Shown: piece by piece, positions 61,457 through 64,000 of the stretch
How the letters are laid out: each line of letters opens with the position of its first letter
How positions within the stretch are numbered: the first letter of the stretch is position 1
DNA from: Bacillota bacterium
Lineage (GTDB): Bacteria > Bacillota > Clostridia > Christensenellales > SZUA-584
NCBI GenBank assembly: GCA_023412005.1
Contig: JAEYOE010000025.1
Span: forward strand, 62,001 to 126,000
Reading direction: 5' to 3'
DNA: 64,000 nucleotides
Program-made: the position numbers and the translations under genes
Notes under the pieces: model-generated
What the model was told of the DNA's origin: nothing
The model's input: only the letters and a program-made list of their open reading frames with translations
Databases searched by the model: none

Positions 61457-62377
61457 TTAAAGTATCAGCATAGTGATCAGCGGAATCGTGATGACAGACA
61501 ACAGTGTGCTGATGACTGTCAGGCGAGAGGTGAGCAAAGGGTCGGTCTCGTGCTTTTGCGCCAGCACCACCACCATCGCCCCGGCAGGCATCGCCGTGAT
61601 GATGGCAGGTACGGTGATGAGCAGGCCCGTGAGGCCGACAGCGCGAAGTATCAAAAACGCAGCCACAGGCAGCACCAGCAGCCGAAACGCCGAAAACAAA
61701 TAAGGTTTTGCCCCTTTAACAACGTCCTTCAAATTGGCTCCGGCCAATATCATACCGATCACCATCATGGAAAGCGGCGTTTGTGTGACACCCACCATGT
61801 TCATGAAATCCGTCACGCTCTCCGGCAGCTTCAGTCCGCTCATCAGCACAGCAAGGCCGATCAACGTTGCATACAGCGGCAGATTAATCAGCATGCTTTT
61901 ATCGAACAATTTTTTTGAATCGCCCGCGGCTCTCAGCAGCGCGGGTGTAATGCCGTATGCCAGCAGATGAATCGGAATTGAATAAAGCGCGGCATACAAA
62001 AACGCCTGATTTCCCAGCAGCAGCTGACAGATGGGCCAGCCCATAAAGCTGTAGTTGTTAAAAAAGAGCGCGCCGCGGTATACCGCTTTCTCCACCGGGC
62101 TTTTCATACCCATCAGACGCGTGAACACGAAGCTTAATATCAGCGTGGCAAATGATACGCAAACCGATACAATCAGCAAAACCGAAAAGTCGGCCTTAAT
62201 CGCTTCGTAATCGGCGGTTGTGATGGTAGACAGTATGCTCGCGGGTACGGATACATTAAGCACCAGCTTGGATATCGCAGACGGATCCTTTTGCTTTGAG
62301 AACTTGCTGTAAACAAAACCAAGCAGGATGAGCGCAAATATAATGCCAACTTTTTCGAGAACAAGCCATATATTCAT
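61457..62377 (-). CDS. AEC (auxin efflux carrier)-family permease
   Basis: This 306-aa membrane protein has about ten helices. It contains FALILLGFVYSKFSKQKD at the start, LNVSVPASILSTI, FMGWPICQLLLGNQAFLYAALYSIPIHLLAYG, and near the end TVPAIITAMPAGAMVVVLAQKHETDPLLTSRLTVISTLLSVITIPL. Bacterial members carry dicarboxylates such as malate or malonate; the substrate is unknown here. ATG at 62377 gives a family-like N-terminus. An in-frame TTG at 62413 or ATG at 62389 are alternatives; no strong ribosome-binding site decides. Confidence 0.88.
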   Translation of the reverse strand: MNIWLVLEKVGIIFALILLGFVYSKFSKQKDPSAISKLVLNVSVPASILSTITTADYEAIKADFSVLLIVSVCVSFATLILSFVFTRLMGMKSPVEKAVYRGALFFNNYSFMGWPICQLLLGNQAFLYAALYSIPIHLLAYGITPALLRAAGDSKKLFDKSMLINLPLYATLIGLAVLMSGLKLPESVTDFMNMVGVTQTPLSMMVIGMILAGANLKDVVKGAKPYLFSAFRLLVLPVAAFLILRAVGLTGLLITVPAIITAMPAGAMVVVLAQKHETDPLLTSRLTVISTLLSVITIPLITMLIL

Positions 62378-62487
62378 AGCGCTAATCATATCATCAGGCG
62401 CAGGTGATTTCAACTTTAAAACGGGTGTTATTTCTCAGTGCGTACCGATTGTGATATAATCTTACAAAAGAGTTTAAGGAGCTGTTT

Positions 62488-63444
62488 ATGGCCATCCGTA
62501 TAACCGATACCGACCGATTCGATACCGATTTTATCGCGCTGACATCGCTTTTTGATGATCACCTCATAGAAACATACGGTGCCGATGTGATGAAGGATTT
62601 TCATCCGCTCAACGCGCTTAATGACATCATACATGCCGTTGTGGTTTTTTGCGACGGTGAGCCGTGTGCCTGCGGCGGTATCAAGCCTTTCGATGACACC
62701 ACAGTGGAGGTAAAACGGATTTTCGTGAAGCCCGAGTGCCGCAAGCGCAGCCTTGGAAGCATGGTGATGCAGCGCCTTGAAGAGCTGGCCATCGCGAGCG
62801 GCTGCAAGCGCGCGGTGCTGGAAACCGCAGCCGATATGACGGCAGCTCAGGCTTTGTACGTAAAACGCGGGTTTACGCGTATGGAAAACTACCCGCCGTA
62901 TGAAGGCAACTCACTCAGCGTTTGCTTTGAGAAACGGCTGGCACCACATAAGGCTGATATCGACATCAGAACGGCAAATACTTCCGACGCGCCGCTGATT
63001 GAAAAGCTCGCAGAAGAAATATGGATGCAGCATTACGTCTCGATCATCACGCCGGAGCAAATCAGCTTTATGCTAACGCATTTTCAGTCTGCCGACGCAA
63101 TACTGCAAGACATGCGAAGCGGCGCGGTTTATGATATTGCATATGCAGACGGTGTGCCCTGCGGTTACAGCATGACGATACCGGATGACTCGGGGCTATT
63201 TTTAAGCAAGCTTTACATGCGGCAAAGCTGCCGCGGGCGAGGCATTGCACGCAAGATGGTCAGCCGCATAGACGAGCGTGCGAAAGAGCTTGGCGCGTCG
63301 CGCATTTGGCTGAAATGTAACAAGCATAACACCGGCTCACTCGCGGCATACGAGAGACTTGGGTTCACCATCGCTTATCCGTGCGTCACGGATATCGGAG
63401 GCGGCTTTGTGATGGACGATTATGCGCTGGAGAAAAAACTATGA
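62488..63444 (+). CDS. Tandem GNAT N-acetyltransferase
   Basis: This 318-aa protein has two acetyltransferase domains. Domain 1 spans ~residues 1-150, with acetyl-CoA loop VKPECRKRSLGSMVMQRLEELA. Domain 2 spans ~155-318, with LYMRQSCRGRGIARKMVSRIDERAKELGASRIWLKCNKHNTGSLAAYERLGF. The Q/R-x-x-G-x-G/A loop is intact in domain 2 (RGRGIA) and slightly altered in domain 1 (KRSLGS). Substrate unknown. ATG follows AAGGAGC. Confidence 0.9.
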   Translation: MAIRITDTDRFDTDFIALTSLFDDHLIETYGADVMKDFHPLNALNDIIHAVVVFCDGEPCACGGIKPFDDTTVEVKRIFVKPECRKRSLGSMVMQRLEELAIASGCKRAVLETAADMTAAQALYVKRGFTRMENYPPYEGNSLSVCFEKRLAPHKADIDIRTANTSDAPLIEKLAEEIWMQHYVSIITPEQISFMLTHFQSADAILQDMRSGAVYDIAYADGVPCGYSMTIPDDSGLFLSKLYMRQSCRGRGIARKMVSRIDERAKELGASRIWLKCNKHNTGSLAAYERLGFTIAYPCVTDIGGGFVMDDYALEKKL

Positions 63445-63489
63445 CAGACTGCCCGGTATGTTGAGCAGCCTGTCTTCACATTTACCGGT

Positions 63490-64000
63490 TTATTTGATTT
63501 TAAATGAGAGTGTACAGTCCTTAAGCACAGTCGATTCCTCCTGCCAGCCTTTCACGTCGTCCTTTTTGATCTTCGTCGGCTCACCCTCTACGTACGGCAC
63601 ATCGTCGTAACCGGCAAACCGGCTTAATATCAGCTCAATTTCAAAGTTATCTATTGCATCCAGCTCCGACGCAAGCATATCAAGATAGATGCACATACCG
63701 AGGTCTTCCCCGTTCTCCTCTAGACCATATTGTTCCCCGCTGGTATTTAGCTTGGTGCCGTCACCTATAACGCTTGGAATTAAGCTGTGCAAAAAGCACT
63801 GCTTATCAAGCTCACTCCAGCTTTCGGGGCAGGTGATGCTTACATACAGCTCCGCGCCGGACGCGTAGCAATCCATACGCTTCGCGGTCATTTTAACGCC
63901 TGCCATATCCACGGTTTTATTCACAAACGTGATATAATCAGGATCGCTGTCTCTATCTGCCCATGCATACGTGCCTTCGCCAATGAATTCAACAGATTTA
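63490..64000 (-). CDS. Unidentified protein, C-terminal part (runs off the window)
   Basis: The open frame covers at least 169 codons and continues beyond 64000. Upstream of MNKTVDMAG the frame reads SVEFIGEGTYAWADRDSDPDYITFV without a stop. Visible sequence is rich in acidic and hydroxyl residues with alternating strands (ELYVSITCPESW, CIYLDMLASELD, NFEIELILSRFAGYDD) and ends in CTLSFKIK. It looks like an extracytoplasmic beta-domain, as in anti-sigma or DUF4179-type proteins. I do not recognise the family. Confidence 0.6.
   Translation of the reverse strand, partial: KSVEFIGEGTYAWADRDSDPDYITFVNKTVDMAGVKMTAKRMDCYASGAELYVSITCPESWSELDKQCFLHSLIPSVIGDGTKLNTSGEQYGLEENGEDLGMCIYLDMLASELDAIDNFEIELILSRFAGYDDVPYVEGEPTKIKKDDVKGWQEESTVLKDCTLSFKIK

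Overview
The window reads as the chromosome of a Gram-positive, strictly anaerobic Clostridia-type bacterium (Bacillota). Evidence: zinc-type S14 and S4, a zinc-lid adenylate kinase, a KOW protein between map and infA, an ECF transporter module beside the ribosomal operon, LCP and NlpC/P60 wall proteins, many lipobox lipoproteins, a FloA/NfeD pair, and a PerR-desulfoferrodoxin-rubrerythrin cluster. Base composition is roughly balanced. I cannot fix the genus; an uncultured Christensenellales/Eubacteriales-like lineage is a guess.

Layout. 1-5.2 kb (minus): a BMP-type nucleoside/simple-sugar ABC importer (binding lipoprotein, double ATPase, two permeases, the last cut by the window edge) and a YdcF/SanA-like membrane protein. 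5.2-10 kb: truA, a divergent UPF0104 flippase-like gene, and ecfA1-ecfA2-ecfT. 10-25.9 kb (minus): one uninterrupted S10-spc-alpha superoperon from rpsJ to rplQ with secY, adk, map, a KOW protein, infA and rpoA, read from a near-consensus promoter about 210 nt before rpsJ. The promoter for ecfA1 lies inside the terminator hairpin of that superoperon.

26-35.9 kb: a short NfeD, a one-TM zinc-ribbon protein, FloA and a one-TM proline-rich protein form a membrane-domain cassette. A clostripain-family lipoprotein, the PerR/superoxide reductase/rubrerythrin oxidative-stress cluster, an NlpC/P60 hydrolase with two peptidoglycan-binding domains and an LCP ligase follow. 36-43.4 kb: a sodium/solute symporter, a patatin phospholipase, a serpin lipoprotein, an operon UPF0316-LOG-ACT, an HD protein, and several decayed genes and palindromic repeats.

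43.4-47.7 kb: tRNA-Ser(UGA) is followed by a degenerate ~150-bp tandem duplication that copies the tRNA 3' end, then by a visibly A/T-richer stretch with a Tudor/KOW-like small protein and a DbpA-type RNA helicase. 48-64 kb: an FtsA-like ATPase with C-terminal beta-grasp-like repeats, an orphan trpB, an Nramp transporter, an MFS exporter, a Crp/Fnr-DMT transporter pair, a lipoprotein, an iron alcohol dehydrogenase controlled by a MerR/AdhR-like operator whose regulator gene is broken, a MarR-flavin-type reductase pair, an Fe-S aldo/keto reductase, an AEC permease, a tandem GNAT protein, and the end of an unidentified gene.

Most of the window is conserved core sequence. I did not find a convincing new defence or mobile system. 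The more unusual points are the broken regulator beside an intact operator, the terminator/promoter overlap, the tRNA-end duplication, the MITE-like repeats and the FtsA-like fusion.
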